The notes beneath the pieces are model-generated. The model worked only from the letters and a program-made list of their open reading frames with translations, did not search any database and was not told where the DNA came from. From Pagrus major (Eukaryota; Chordata; Actinopteri; Spariformes; Sparidae), in contig NC_133236.1 in NCBI RefSeq assembly GCF_040436345.1, forward strand, positions 18,431,466 through 18,495,465: a stretch of DNA of 64,000 bases. Direction: 5' to 3'. Both the position numbers and the translations under genes were made by a program. Positions within the stretch are counted from its first letter, which is position 1, and each line of letters begins with the position of its first letter. Shown here one piece after another: positions 50,124 to 62,032 of this stretch.

Positions 50124-53100
50124 ATGGACAACGACTACTCGTCCGGCTTGGAAAACCCTCTGTACAGCGAGCTGAAGTACTTCTGTAGGAAGATACAGGA
50201 GGCCTACAACGAGCTGAAGGAGGACCTGACACCTTACCGAGATGATCGTTTTTACAGGTGGCTCTCCTGTTTACCTACCAACACAATGGCACATCCATTT
50301 TCAGCTGCGTTATATAACATGGCTATTTTGGCGCTGTACGCTGTGAATTATAATTATAAAACAATTTGCACTGTAATGCAGAACAGTTATGTGTTATGGG
50401 CATGTTGTGTTAAGATGGCAGATGCAAACGAAAGGTGTTCATTGCAGGTATTGATGTGGGATTATACGTTTATTGCATTATATTTCGTGGCTTTATATTT
50501 CAGATGATGGCAGACTATAGGGTGAAAAGCTTCATAACATGGGTGGAAAAAGGAAAAAATAGTGCAGACTATAATACTTTACATTCTCCCCACACGTACT
50601 AAAATTTGAGTTAGTACCACATTTTAGGGGCCTCTCGATTGCTTTTAAAGGCAACAAGTGTGGTCTTGTGGAAGATAATTTAGTATTGTATTTCCATTAA
50701 ATGGAATTAAAAACACCTAATTTCTGTTTTAAAGTCTAAATGTTGTGAAAATTGGAAGAAATTAATTAACTTAAAAAACGTTTAGCTCATTAGAAATTAA
50801 AAGTCCTGGTACGCATGCGCGACGTCCGGAGGTTCAGATAGTCGCTACCTTCTCGATGTTGGCTGAATAAAATAAATATCTTACTCGCGAATAAAACATA
50901 TCCACCTAATGTTTAATACTGAAACATAAATTGTTAAGGCTGGAGGGTTTCACAGCCTAAACAAGCACGTATATCCAAAAAAAGGACGCGAAAGGACGTA
51001 GGGAATCCTACTTCGTCCCCTACGCACTCCAACAAGCACCCTTTCCCTTCCCTGTTCCCTTCCTGCCCGTTGGCGTCACGGTTCGGTGACGTTGCATTCC
51101 AGTTGTCGCAGGCTGATGTTGATACACGGATGTCGACTCGCTGCGAAATTTTAACGTTTTTTCTCGGCACCGAGACTGAAACCCGAAAGAAATGGAGCTG
51201 TAAGTGTGATATTTAGTCAGCGGACGCACCCGAGAAGTGTTTCTGATGTTTAAATGTGTGAGGATAAGTGTTAAAGCCACTGTGCAGTTCCTGCCATCTG
51301 TTACTGCTAGCATCAACTAGCATGAAAGCTAGCAGTGTTGACATATCCGCACCTGAAACGCAGGCTGTAGGGCTACAGCGTTAAGCACAAAACAAACATT
51401 ATTCGAGTCGGTTTGTTTCTCTCACTCTCTAGTTGTGGCTTTAGTGATTAGTATGTGTGTGTTATCTCTGATAAATGTCTCCTTGTGACAGATTGGCCCC
51501 CATGCGGCTCTACACCTTGTCTAAAAGGCATTTCGTCCTGGTCTTCGTGTTGTTCCTGATCTGCTTTGCCCTCACAGTCTTCATTGGGATCGCAGGTAGG
51601 GCTGATGAACGTTTCTTTAACATTTGCCCTAGCTGGGTGTTGGTCAGAAGTCATTTTAGTGAACAGACATAAGGGTTCTGAGATATAGAGGAAGTGAGTC
51701 ACTCTGCTTCATTGCATCACCTGCTTTTATCAAGCTCTGATAGCAGAATACTTTAAAATGTGACCTGGTTTTGCCACTTCTCTGCTCCTTTCTGGATTGT
51801 CCAAATAACTACTGCTGATCTGCATCTTTTTAACTTTGGTAACATGAAAGCATTTGTATATGTTGTGACAGCATTAACGGTGCACTGTGTAGTTGTGGGG
51901 AAGAAATGTGAATCAGAAGAGAAAGATCTTCATTGACTGCTTAAACAAACTAATAAACAAACACACTTTGTTTCCATGACTGAATAAGTTGAATAAAGAA
52001 AAAACTGTCCTTAAAGGATAACACAATTTCATACTGTTTTACTTTGTTTATATTTGGCGGACCCTGCCACCTTTCTAGGTCAACAGTTTTCTGGGGACCT
52101 TATTTTCCTCTGAGAACAGCTTGTTTATTCAGTTATGGAAAAAATCAATATATCTGAGTTTGTATTATTACCTCATTAATATCGTTTGAAAGTTTGAATT
52201 TCTTCTCCAAAACTAGATAGTGCCCCTTTAACTTGATCTCTTTAGTTTATATGGCTGCACATTTTTCTCCCTTGGCATAGGAATCTTTTCCTTAAAAAAG
52301 CTTCACTTAAGGTGCATACTGTCTAGATAGATTCATTTTTGTCGCTAAGATAGATTTCATTTTCAGCAAGACGTCCAATAAAGTTTAAGTCAGTCCTCTT
52401 GTTTGCAGATATCCATGTTATTTTTAGTGGACTATTACATTTTGAGGTCTTTTGGGGTATTGCCATGTGAAAAAGCAATGTATTCATTATGTTTTCTTTA
52501 TTTCTGTAGGTCCGAAGATTATTTCTGAGCAAGAGCACAATGGCGATCAACTACTTGTCAAAAACTTCTCAGTTAAGGTAAGATGGAAAGGTGTGTGTTG
52601 CCGTAATGGCAAGCAGTGCACATCAGACATTTTTAATGAATGCAGTCACTAAGCTTTGGCAAGAATGCAAAGAAATTAATGTTGATGGAATGGTGTGATA
52701 GTTGCAGATACACTACTATTGTACAATTTAGAGAGTGTTTTGTTATTCGTGTTTGTTAGTATGATGTTGATCTTCACCCTGCAATTCCCACCCTTACCCT
52801 TGCACTCTTAATTTGATGTATGTTGTGTTTACTTTAATAACATTTTGTGTTTCTTATCTTGATTAGCAATTTAATTCCGTAATTCACTGTATGTTTTCAG
52901 ACTGGGCCTTTCAACCTAGATTCTCCCCCCCTCACCACCTACAACCAGCAGCTATGGCTCACCTGTGTGATGCAGGCTGAACACATTAATAGTAAGACCA
53001 CAGACTGACCTACAAACATAAAGGTTGAATGTTTAGGGCGTCTCTATGACCCACCTCAAATAGCTTTCTATTATTTTGAAAATATAAATGTCTCTGGCGA

Positions 53101-56100
53101 ATAACAACATGTTTTTACTGCTGTGTGCGTCAGTGGGCGGCTTCCAGCAGCCTTTTGAGATCAATGTTGAGCTGAAGGGAGTGATGCAGGATGCCAGTGT
53201 GATGCAGATTAACCAAGGGCACAAGAGATTACGAATGCTACACTGTGGGACTGTAAGTGTCAATCAGCCATATTTCTCTCTGACTGTATGCTTTCATTAT
53301 CATTTAGTCAGGCAGCAGTGTGAGTTTATGAAATGTCATTAATGATGAGTGCAGGATCTGATTTGATCATCATGTTAGATGGACAGATGGTGACATCCTC
53401 AGAGCAGTTCAACAGACAGCGTTTTTTGTCTCTCCTTACAGATATGTGATGAGATCATTGTGCTCCATCTGGGCTATCTGAACTACACCCGGTACCAGGT
53501 CATGGTCAGCTTCAAAGGCCTTGAAAATATCACGTATGAAATCAAAGTCAAGTTTGTCGTAAGTGAAGAACACTGGCAGGAGTCTTTTTCAGCTCAGAAA
53601 TTAAACTATGATGATAGTGTTTTTGTTGTTGCATTAGATTTTTGAGCTCACAGGTCCGTCACAGCCTCTTAAAGCTTTTTGATTCTCTCCCTTTTGTTCT
53701 CTTTTTTAAATTTCTCCTCAGTGGAAAACTTACAATCCCACCTTCTCGCAAGTGGAGATCTGGTTCCGGTTTGTCTTTGTGGTGCTGACCTTTATGGTGA
53801 CGGTAAGAGGACAGATTACTTTTTACTAGGTTTGCACGATAATATCAGCACGTCATCTGTATCAGCCGATAAACGCCTTAAAATTAAATGTCGGCATCTG
53901 CCTGAAATGAACATTTCTGCTGATATGAAAGGCTAATAAGATGACGATTTAATACACACATTGGACAGAGTAGTTTTCTTATTTTGCCCAGTGAATGTTT
54001 CAATTAAAGAAGCATTGTATGTCTGCATATTAGTATTGTAGTACTTGAGAAAGGTCTTGGTCTCGTCTCAGAATCAACCACATTTTTCTTTGGTCTTGTC
54101 TCTGTCTCAGAAAAAGAGGACTCTGGATATTATTTCAAGACCAGTCAAGACCACAGCTGCAGGGATATCACTGTATTGAATAACTTATGAATCATCCATT
54201 GCTTCATAATGTTTTGTAGGAGAGCCTATGGTTTGCATGTTCCACATTTTGAGTCATGTAAGTGTTGCTCTGGCACTGGTCTGGTCTTGGTCTTGATTCG
54301 GGTCTCAACCCCTCAAAGTTTTGGCTTTGTGTCAGTGTCGATACACTGGTCTTGGTCATGATTTGGTCTCCATTTACATGGTCCAAGCTGACCATTTGAA
54401 CAAAAGATAACTTGTGTAATTCAGAGACTTAAAACCAACTTTTACCAAATGTAGGACTAACGCTTTTTTCTTTCGATGTTCTAGTGTATGTTTGCACACT
54501 CACTGAGGAAGTTTTCTATGAGGGATTGGGGCATAGAACAGAAGTGGATGTCCATTCTGCTCCCTTTGCTTCTACTCTACAATGGTGAGCTTCAGTGATC
54601 GCTCCTCATGTCCTTTTATCCTTAATTTCCCCATCAGGTTAAAGCACGTTAAGTCACCTTTTTTACCATTACAGATGCACCGTTATATTCACAGCCAAAT
54701 GTCAACTGCATATATTATGTATCCTTTCCAATTTAAAGAAAGTCAGGTGCGTTGCTTACTGTGTTTGGTTTCTTTTTTTCTGTTCAGATCCATTTTTCCC
54801 GTTGTCATTCCTGGTGAACAGCTGGTTTCCAGGGACGTTAGATGCTTTCTTCCAGGCTCTGTTCTTGTGTGCCCTGCTGCTCTTCTGGCTCTGTGTTTAT
54901 CATGGTATCAGGGTTCAGGTGGGTCCACTACTAAACCTATACTTTACTGTTTCCCTCTTATTTTTAGCTTATCTTTTTTCATGCGTTTTGTGTTGTTTCC
55001 ACAGGGTGAGAGGAAATGTCTGACGTTCTACCTGCCTAAGCTGATCATTGTGGGTCTTCTGTGGCTCTCGGCTGTTACACTGGGCATATGGCAAACGTAA
55101 GTCTGACCTCAATGGCCACTAGCAGCTGGATTCAAACTGTGAATTTCAACAGGACTGAAAGGATTCTACTCTCCTTTTCTGAACTTGCAGGGTTAATGAA
55201 CTCCAAGACCCAACCTATAGCTATAAAGTGGATATAGTGAACTTTGAGGTGAGAACTTTAATGGAACTTTACACAATGAGTTTGATCAGTCTAATGAAGT
55301 AGGAGTCAAAGATGGAGAAAAAGCAAAGGAGACAGCATAAACGATTGTTTTTTTATGCTTTTAGTCCATATTTTATTTAATTTTTCTAAGCTGTATTTTA
55401 CAAGGCAAGATGACAAGAAAAATATCTTATTTTCCAGGATAACAAAGGAAAAAAAACACAAGATAAACAACAGAAGTAAAGGTAGAGGTTGCCAGGCATC
55501 GCTGGGCCAATTTTCAAACGTGAATTAGTCTGGAACCTCTCAGTTCATTTTCTAGTTCTACAGGGCATTAAAAATAGACGAAGACCAAAATGTCACTGGA
55601 TAGAATCAGTCAGAATCAGCAAAGTCTTTGACTTAGTCCACTAAAAGTGCTTTTTTGCCACTGACAGGCTCAGATTTTCTGATGACATAATAGAAAGTAT
55701 CCTTTCTGAGATAGACCTTTTAGTAAAACGGTAAAATCCTTTTTGTTTAACCAGAAACAGCCATATCGCTCTTCTTAAAGCCGCCAGTCTCCATTGACAA
55801 AAACAGCAATTTTACCAAGCAGATCATCTTAAAACGCACTGTATTTAAAGTCGACTGAAACAAAATAAAACTCATCAAAACCGTCTTGGTTCAACAATCA
55901 CTAACTCTGGTTCGGTCAGAATGAATTATTAATTTGTCATGTTAGATGTGAAAATATTCTTGCTGATGCCCAACTTTCCTCTTCAGCCATCTTGGTTGCT
56001 TTGTATTAAACCTGACCCATATTAGATAAACAGTTGCGATTGGCCCAACACGGACAAGGATAAAAATCTGTCTGAACAGGAAGGGTACCAGATGTATCTG

Positions 56101-57237
56101 TGAAAGCAAATAAAACATGAGCTCGTAGAGTCGTCTTCTTCTCAGGCTCCAGTAGAGGTACAGGTTGTGGTAAAGCTCAAGACTTGGTGTTTGGGCAGAG
56201 TTGTTCTATTTAGTATTCAGCAGTTGGATAAAATCCGGTGTTTTTCTCCAGGGCATGAAGGTCTTCTTCCTGATTGTAGTCGTCCTCTATATCCTCTACC
56301 TGATCTTCCTGGTTGTCAGAGCTTGTTCTGAGCTCAAGAACATGCCATACTCAGGTATCACAGCATGCCTCACCTCTTTGCATTTGATTCACGCCAATTC
56401 CTTTTACTATGATAACATTAACATGCTTTGTGTGTTCTCCATCACTAGATCTCCGGCTCAGGTTTTTGACAGCGCTGACGTTTGTGGTCCTTGTAATAAG
56501 GTCAGTTGTAAGGAATATACAAAAACTAATAGGACTCTTTAATGAGTTTTTTAGGGCCCCTTGTGGTAAATTTGACTTAATTTGATTCTGATGTTCCTGT
56601 TGCCCTTTCTCCTCCAGCATGGTCATTCTCTACCTGAGGTTTGGTGCCAAGGCTCTCCAAGACAACTTTGTTGCTGAACTGTCTACTCATTACCAGAACT
56701 ATATCCTTTTTAAATTATATTTCATTTTGACCATGATTTCACATAAATATACCACATGAGATTGCATGCTGATGTCTTAAATTGAGAGAAATTTTCCCTT
56801 AACTCCAGACATACCAGCTGAATTTTTATCATTCTATGGCCTACTCAACTTTTACTTGTACACATTAGCATTTGTGTATTCCCCCTCCAAGAATGCCCTT
56901 TATGGTAGGTAATACATTACAGTGTCAGTGCTGTAAATAATCAACAAATGCATCAACCTAACTCGTTTTGTTTTCTTTCACAGACTCCCAGTTAAAGGAT
57001 AATCCTGCCTTCTCCATGCTAAATGACTCAGATGATGAAGTAATATATGGGTAAGCATTTGTTTACTTGATTGTCTTTATGAACCTTTAATCCTTACAGT
57101 TTGGGAGGTAGTATTCACTGTGTGAACTGATATTTTCTTCGTCTTTGTAAAGGAGCGATTATGAGGACATGCCTTTACAAAATGGACGAGCTATCAAGGC
57201 AACTGCCAAGTACCAGGATGAGAGCGACAGTGACTGA
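50124..57237 (+). CDS. tmem181: Transmembrane protein 181 (GPR178, Wntless-like)
   Basis: Exons: 50124-50257, 51492-51595, 52510-52577, 52901-52991, 53134-53252, 53442-53558, 53722-53802, 54485-54584, 54788-54918, 55005-55096, 55191-55248, 56252-56354, 56449-56500, 56618-56700, 56815-56904, 56984-57050, 57153-57237. Total 1575 nt (524 residues), every phase consistent. The protein has a hydrophilic N-terminus, a first membrane segment at about 50-80 (HFVLVFVLFLICFALTVF), a luminal/extracellular domain (NQQLWLTC, HLGYLNYTRYQVMV, 100-225), then six more membrane segments (FRFVFVVLTFMVT; ILLPLLLLYNDPFFPL; FFQALFLCALLLFWLCVYHG; LIIVGLLWLSAVTLGIW; VFFLIVVVLYILYLIFLVV; FYGLLNFYLYTLAFVY) and an acidic tail (NPAFSMLNDSDDE). 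The family resembles Wntless/GOLD-domain seven-pass proteins. Human TMEM181 was reported as a host factor for a bacterial toxin; its normal role is unclear. The 56700/56815 junction is a minor-spliceosome intron. Confidence 0.96.
50258..51491 (+). other. tmem181: tmem181 intron 1 with internal CpG promoter region
   Basis: AT-rich, then a GC-rich core from about 50800 to 51200 with an NRF-1-like CGCATGCGCG (50812-50821) and many CG dinucleotides. The core ends at an ATG with donor (51192-51199), suggesting a second start site. No other exon is supported. Confidence 0.4.
51192..51199 (+). CDS. tmem181: Alternative first exon of tmem181 (MEL)
   Basis: ATGGAGCT directly followed by GTAAGTG, a strong donor. 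It ends in phase 2, the same phase as the main first exon, so splicing to 51492 reads MEL-LAPMRLYTLSK and stays in frame. The short isoform would drop the first 45 residues of the main form and begin just before the first membrane segment. The upstream CpG core supports a separate promoter. This is an inference; no transcript data are visible. Confidence 0.5.
51874..52232. mobile_element. Short inverted-repeat DNA transposon (MITE), family A copy 2
   Basis: TTAACGGTGCACTGTGTAG at the left and CTAGATAGTGCCCCTTTAA at the right form inverted ends. The interior matches copy 1 at 6813-7173, including GAAGAGAAAGATCTTCATTG and TATTTGGCGGACCCTGCCAC. It lies in tmem181 intron 2. Confidence 0.75.
53820..53940. 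repeat. Fragment of a GATAATATCAGC dispersed repeat
   Basis: Words such as GATAATATCAGCACG, CATCTGTATCAGCCGATAAAC and TTTCTGCTGATATGAA resemble the element at 15496-15832. Degenerate. Confidence 0.35.
54035..54375. repeat. Dispersed repeat with GTCTTGGTCTTG words
   Basis: Repeated GTCTTGGTCTCGTC, TCTTGATTCGGGTCTC and ACTGGTCTTGGTCATG words, with an internal inverted arrangement (AGACCAGTCAAGACC), match a common teleost element. It lies in tmem181 intron 7. Confidence 0.45.
56701..56814 (+). other. tmem181: U12-type AT-AC intron of tmem181
   Basis: The intron begins ATATCCTTTTT, the canonical U12 donor, and ends CATAC. A branch-site match TTCCCTTAAC lies about 12 bases before the end, the usual distance. 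Splicing here joins AACT to CAGCTGAA and gives QN-S-AEFLSFYG, the same residues as human TMEM181 as I recall it. GT-AG alternatives would leave the frame or add residues. Confidence 0.85.
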
Positions 57238-58620
57238 CGTGGATCTCTGTGTCCCTGTTGGAAACTATGAAAACGCAACAAATTGTCACACTATAAATGT
57301 GTATGTGTAAATAAGGAGTACTTGCATTGGTAATGCAAAATGACATACTGTAAGTGTACATAAATCTATTTTTAAAAAAGGATAAGGTCCATGTCGACTG
57401 AATGTACTGTACTTTAACTTCATTGTTTATGCTTTCAGCCTCATTGAAAACATAGGTAACAGACTGATGTAAAACATTACAATTTTTACCTATTTGTAAA
57501 CTTTTCTTTCTCATAACCAGCATTTCTTCACAACTTTACGCTTCAAAATATTCGGGGAAAGTGCTAATATTAATTGGGGATTTATTTGCGATTGAAATCG
57601 ATGTTTTTGTGTTAATGCTTTGTGTTGAACCACTGTTCTTTCTCTATTCTTGCACTGATGTTCTTGCCATTCCTTTCCGCTCTCTGGCAGTCTGAGATGA
57701 ATGACAATGCATATATCTGGCCAAAGCTGAGGAACACTATCCTGATGGTAGAAAGTAAAAGCACGCTTATGCTGCAACTGCTGTGCACTCTAACGGTACA
57801 TTGTGGCTCGTCAACATTGACATGTTTGGTGAATTTAAGTGCCATAGCAGTGTTGGTTTTTGACAAACTCTAATTGTCCTCAGACATGTATAAAAAGTAC
57901 ACAGAGAGCCTTAACTGGAGTAGATACCACTGATCTATTACCACTTCTTACCAATTCTTCCCCTGGATAGAAGCTTTGTTATTGCACTTGAAATGACTTG
58001 TATTTATTTTGCCGAAAAGTGATGGCATTTGATACTGTATTATCTCAATATCTGGGTGGATGGATTTTGATGACCTGCAAGACTTTTACACAACTTTATG
58101 TAAATGGACTACTGATCTATCATGTTAAACATTTCTTATCCATACAGTAGTTAAACCATTGGCCAAATATCTTTTGCCTTATGTAGAACATATTATTTTA
58201 AATATTGTTTTTTCTCCTGTAACTTTCCTTGTATTGCCTACAGTGTGAGACATGCTGCCCTTTCCTTTGTTTTATAAAACTGAAGCTTATGGACTAAAAT
58301 GGCCAAAACAAACTTTGCTCCTGTTCCTTACAAATAATATCTCAACGTGTATTCTAATCAAGATGGTGCCTTGTCTTTATATCACCTTTTTTCTTCTAAA
58401 TGGGCAGCAGTTTCAGATGTGTAAATGCTTTGACATAAATGTACATTTTTGATTCTTTCAGTTTGAATGTAGCATATGAGTGTTATCGGTGGTGAAATGA
58501 GGTTATTGTGGGTCCTGATATGTTTGAAGTTCTTGCCATTTTTGTTGCTTTATGAGATAAAAGCTGTGCATGTAGCACTCTATCATGTCACGTGTAAATA
58601 AAGCAAAGTATATACAGCAT
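57238..58620 (+). other. tmem181: tmem181 3'UTR
   Basis: AT-rich non-coding DNA ending in AATAAA at 58597-58602. An open stretch around 57620-57870 has no conserved family content. This tail converges on dynlt1, whose stop codon lies about 140 bases away on the other strand. Confidence 0.6.
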
Positions 58621-58754
58621 GGTATTGTTTTAATCAATTGCACTTAATATATATTAAAAAAAAATGTATTCAAATATAACCAACATAACATGCTGGTTCT
58701 GAAAAATACACAAAGTCCTTCACATTTCAAACACACTGGAACAATGTAGTCGGT

Positions 58755-60526
58755 TCAGATGGCCAGCCCAAAAACATTGACGATACAGTACATGGACTTG
58801 TTCTCCCATCTGACTGCACAGCTTCCTGTTGGATATAATACAGAGTAAAGTCTGTTACAACGCCACATTTACATGTTTAGAGTTGGTGACTCTCAAGCTT
58901 GACTGAAGCATTTCTAAGACAGCTGCCTTGCTCAAGAGCACACCAATAGTTGCTGACAGAAGACAAAACATTACTTTCACATCTCTACTGCTTGGGCACT
59001 TAACGATTCACAAGACTGTCATTAGGGTTGTCATGACATCAGATTTTCCCTACTCTATCGTGGCCAAATTAATTCACAATAATATAATTGTGATATCTAT
59101 ATCAAACTTTGTTTACCGTATGCTCTGTCTCCTATTTTGGCAAATAAATTACCCTCAAAATACGAGTGTAGAGAAAAAGAGAGAGAGTCTGTAACCATGA
59201 ACCAGCAGATGATCTTGACACTCCAAAATGTCATGCAATTATTTTTACTGATGAAAACATAACTTGAGTGAAACCAGTCATACAATACATTGTAGACAAC
59301 TTCAAAGCTGCATCTATGAAAAGCACAGAGGTGTTTTATTTTACCATCAGTAGAGTTGTCCCAGAAGCATGTGCTAGCTGTTTGCAGACCTGCTCCATTC
59401 TTCTGCATGATGATACAGGTCACTGTGGGGAAAACACACACCTTTTTATAATAGCTTCAGAGCCCAAGAACCATCCGAATAATAGCATTTCATGTGTTAA
59501 GAGGCAGCAGGGCATATACCAATATATTTGAAAGGCTTCCCAAGCTTGCTGAGCTGACTGAGGCACTGCTCCACTACATTAGTCGTCCACTGGTTCACTC
59601 TGCTGTGCTGGTAGGCATTTCCTCCTATGGCTGCTTCTACTGACTACAGAGACAGTTTAAACAAAGCGGAGATGTTACTTAGACCACACCGAATAGCTTT
59701 AAATTGACAGTGTTGTGTGAATGCCTTTACATTCTCTAATTATATTTGTTTCACATGTACATACATGTATAGATAATATATACACATGCACCTTATCCCT
59801 GCTGTCTTATTTTTTTATGCTAAGTACTGTTTTTGTTTTTCTTTCTTTCTTCTTCTTCTTCTTCTTATTATTATTATTATTGTTATTGTTATTATTATCA
59901 TTGTTATCATACAAATTTTAATTTACTAATTACTATTTACCATTTCTGTAGTGGAGTCTCATTTTCTGGTAATAAATGTATTTAAAAAGTACATTTCACT
60001 GTAAATTTTTACTGTAATACAGCTAAAGTATATCAGAAATTCATGTCTTTGAAATCAAGTCATCATATAATACAATCTAACTAGAAAAACACTGTATGAA
60101 GACGTTATAATCAGTCTACTTATGATATAAACTCTATGGGTGAAGATAAGGACGGTCCCTAGCAACCGTTACAGTGTCCTTAGCAACCACAGGGTAGCTA
60201 AACACAAAGTTGCTAGCTAACGGAAGCAAAGAGCCGATAAAACCTCAACTTTATGGACAAACAGAAAGGCATTGAGACTATGTTTTGCTTACCTCTTTGA
60301 TTATTTTGCTCACTTCTTCAACGACGAACGCCGTCTGTTCAATGAGACACAAAACAGTAGCGTTAAGGTTTAAGCTAGCCCGTCGACATGGCTGCTTTCT
60401 GGACCCACAGTTACAAGATATAATTGTGTGGTAATATCTCAGTGTTATTTCTCTGTGACAAAAATACAATCAAGAAGTAGTTTCAAGTGTCAAACCTACC
60501 TCCTCTTCTGTCTGATACTCGTCCAT
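58755..60526 (-). CDS. dynlt1: Dynein light chain Tctex-type 1
   Basis: Minus-strand exons 60500-60526, 60293-60334, 59520-59643, 59345-59422 and 58755-58825 sum to 342 nt, 113 residues, the same length as human DYNLT1. The start MDEYQTEEE agrees with the family's short acidic N-terminus. Then [92 protein letters not shown] and VNVFGLAI. It is a Tctex1-type light chain that binds the cytoplasmic dynein intermediate chain as a dimer and links cargo. All introns are GT-AG and phases agree. It is convergent with tmem181, the same arrangement as at human 6q25.3. The gene could instead be labelled a or b paralogue; I cannot tell. Confidence 0.96.
59856..59916. repeat. TTA/TTG microsatellite
   Basis: A run of TTCTTC then TTATTATTATTATTG repeats in dynlt1 intron 2. 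Confidence 0.8.
60154..60188. promoter_or_regulatory. Tandem X-box-like motifs in dynlt1 intron 2
   Basis: GGTCCCTAGCAACC (60154-60167) and GTGTCCTTAGCAACC (60174-60188) are two close copies of a motif resembling the RFX X-box (GTNRCC..RGYAAC). They lie about 105 bases inside the first half of the gene from exon 2. RFX sites are found near cilia and dynein genes. Functional status is unknown. Confidence 0.35.
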
Positions 60527-61060
60527 GGCTAAAACCGGTGACAACAGTACTCCGATGTCGACTTCCGACCCAGGAATATGACTTCAGGTGTAGTGCCGAG
60601 AAGAGACTGCTTGCCGAAAAACGACTGCCCCCGACGGGAACGCGCATCAGTTCAGAGGAAGTGGGCGTAGGTCTACTACGGGTCAGCTGGCAGACGCAGC
60701 ACCGAGAGAAATGTTTTTTTTTACTGTGCAGTCCTGTAGCCCAAGTGAAGAGGCTACGGAAAAAGAACGGCGCAGATAAAAAAAAGTAACCTGATGTTTC
60801 CATAATGTAGGCTAGTTGTCAACAATTGATGAGGGTAGATGCTTTACCTTGCCACTTTTATTGTTGTTGTTGTTGTTATCGTTGTTGCAATGTGATTTTA
60901 CACCGCTTTGATCTATAAATAAAGTCATAATTCAATATCCCCGTTTCAGTGATTTTATAACGAGGATTAGGAAATCAATGCAGAAAAGAATGCAGGAGTG
61001 TTTCCACGTCACATTAGATAACAATCATATAACACATACTGAGAAATTAGTAAGTGCTAT
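60527..61060. other. dynlt1 upstream region
   Basis: GC-rich to about 60760 (dynlt1 promoter on the minus strand), then AT-rich with a TTG microsatellite near 60860-60880. An open plus-strand stretch over the promoter is not supported as a gene. Confidence 0.4.
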
Positions 61061-61276
61061 CAGAGGTGGGTATTAACGATTTACATTTACTTCATTACAT
61101 TTACTTAAGTAACTTTTTGGATAACTTGTACTTTTAAGAGCATAATTATGAATACAATAATGCAGTATATATAGAACTGTAGGCTAACTGTAACGGATTG
61201 CCTTTACATTCTGCATAACATTCTCTGTTTGCCAGGTGCATGTACAGTGAATTTGGTCAATATCACTGTGTCACTG

Positions 61277-61814
61277 TGCAGTCACTTTTCGGCAGGGCCT
61301 GCCGAAAAGTGACTGCACCCTGTAAGTCCTTATTGCAAGGAGTGATATTGACCAAATTCACTGTACATGCACCTGGTTTCCTCTACTATTAATGCTGAAA
61401 AGACAGAGAATGTAACCCCTCCCAATCCAGAGTTACAGGGTGCAGTCACTTTTCGGCAGGCCCTGCCGAAAAGTGACTGCACCCTGTAAGTCCTTATTGC
61501 AAGGAGGGATATTGACCAAATTCACTGTACATGCACCTGGTTTCCTCTACTATTAATGCTGAAAAGACAGAGAATGTAACCCCTCCCAATCCAGAGTTAC
61601 AGGGTGCAGTCACTTTTCGGCAGGCCCTGCCGAAAAGTGACTGCACCTTGTAAGTCCTTATTGCAAGGAGTGATATTGACCAAATTCACTGTACATGCAC
61701 CTGGTTTCCTCTACTATTAATGCTGAAAAGACAGAGAATGTAACCCCTCCCAATCCAGAGTTACAGGGTGCAGTCACTTTTCGGCAGGCCCTGCCGAAAA
61801 GTGACTGCACCCTG
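61277..61814. repeat. Tandem array of 164-bp units with perfect palindromes
   Basis: Four palindromes are centred about 164 bp apart (61277-61317; 61433-61489; 61597-61653; about 61761-61814). Each has arms of 20 to 28 bases around one central base; the core is TGCAGTCACTTTTCGGCAGG and its reverse. Unit 2 has 28-base arms with no mismatch. Left of the first palindrome (61216-61262) an inverted partial copy of the spacer occurs (CCAGGTGCATGTACAGTGAA), so the array also has a head-to-head end. Non-coding. Confidence 0.9.
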
Positions 61815-62020
61815 GGAGGTGCAGGGAGGACAATAGATAATAGACAATGGACAATTTATCTACCTCTATTTGCACATCCATTTGCACTGTTTACTGTTTG
61901 CACTGTTTACTGTAGCTGCTGTTAATTTTAATTTTAATTTTATATATGTGTAATGTATGTTCTGTATTTGGTATGCTACTGGAGACTTGAATTTCCCTCG
62001 GGATAAATAAAGTATCTATA
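61815..62020 (+). mobile_element. LINE or SINE 3' tail-like sequence
   Basis: It ends GACTTGAATTTCCCTCGGG and then ATAAATAAAGTATCTAT, which resembles the 3' end of several teleost retroposons. It is directly adjacent to the palindromic array. No coding part is left. Confidence 0.45.
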
Positions 62021-62032
62021 GCAGGTAAAGCT

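Noticed and set aside
54582-55100. 172-residue frame across tmem181 exons 9 and 10
   Set aside because: Intron read-through plus real exons; the spliced reading matches the family better.
57194-57873. Open frames in both strands of the tmem181 3'UTR
   Set aside because: No splice sites, no conserved content, overlapping one another.
60487-60789. 100-residue plus-strand frame over the dynlt1 start
   Set aside because: It overlaps the promoter and exon 1 of dynlt1 and shows no recognisable domain.
61216-61814. CRISPR-like array
   Set aside because: Period of 164 bp with palindromic cores in a vertebrate genome; spacers are themselves repeated, so it is a tandem repeat and not CRISPR.
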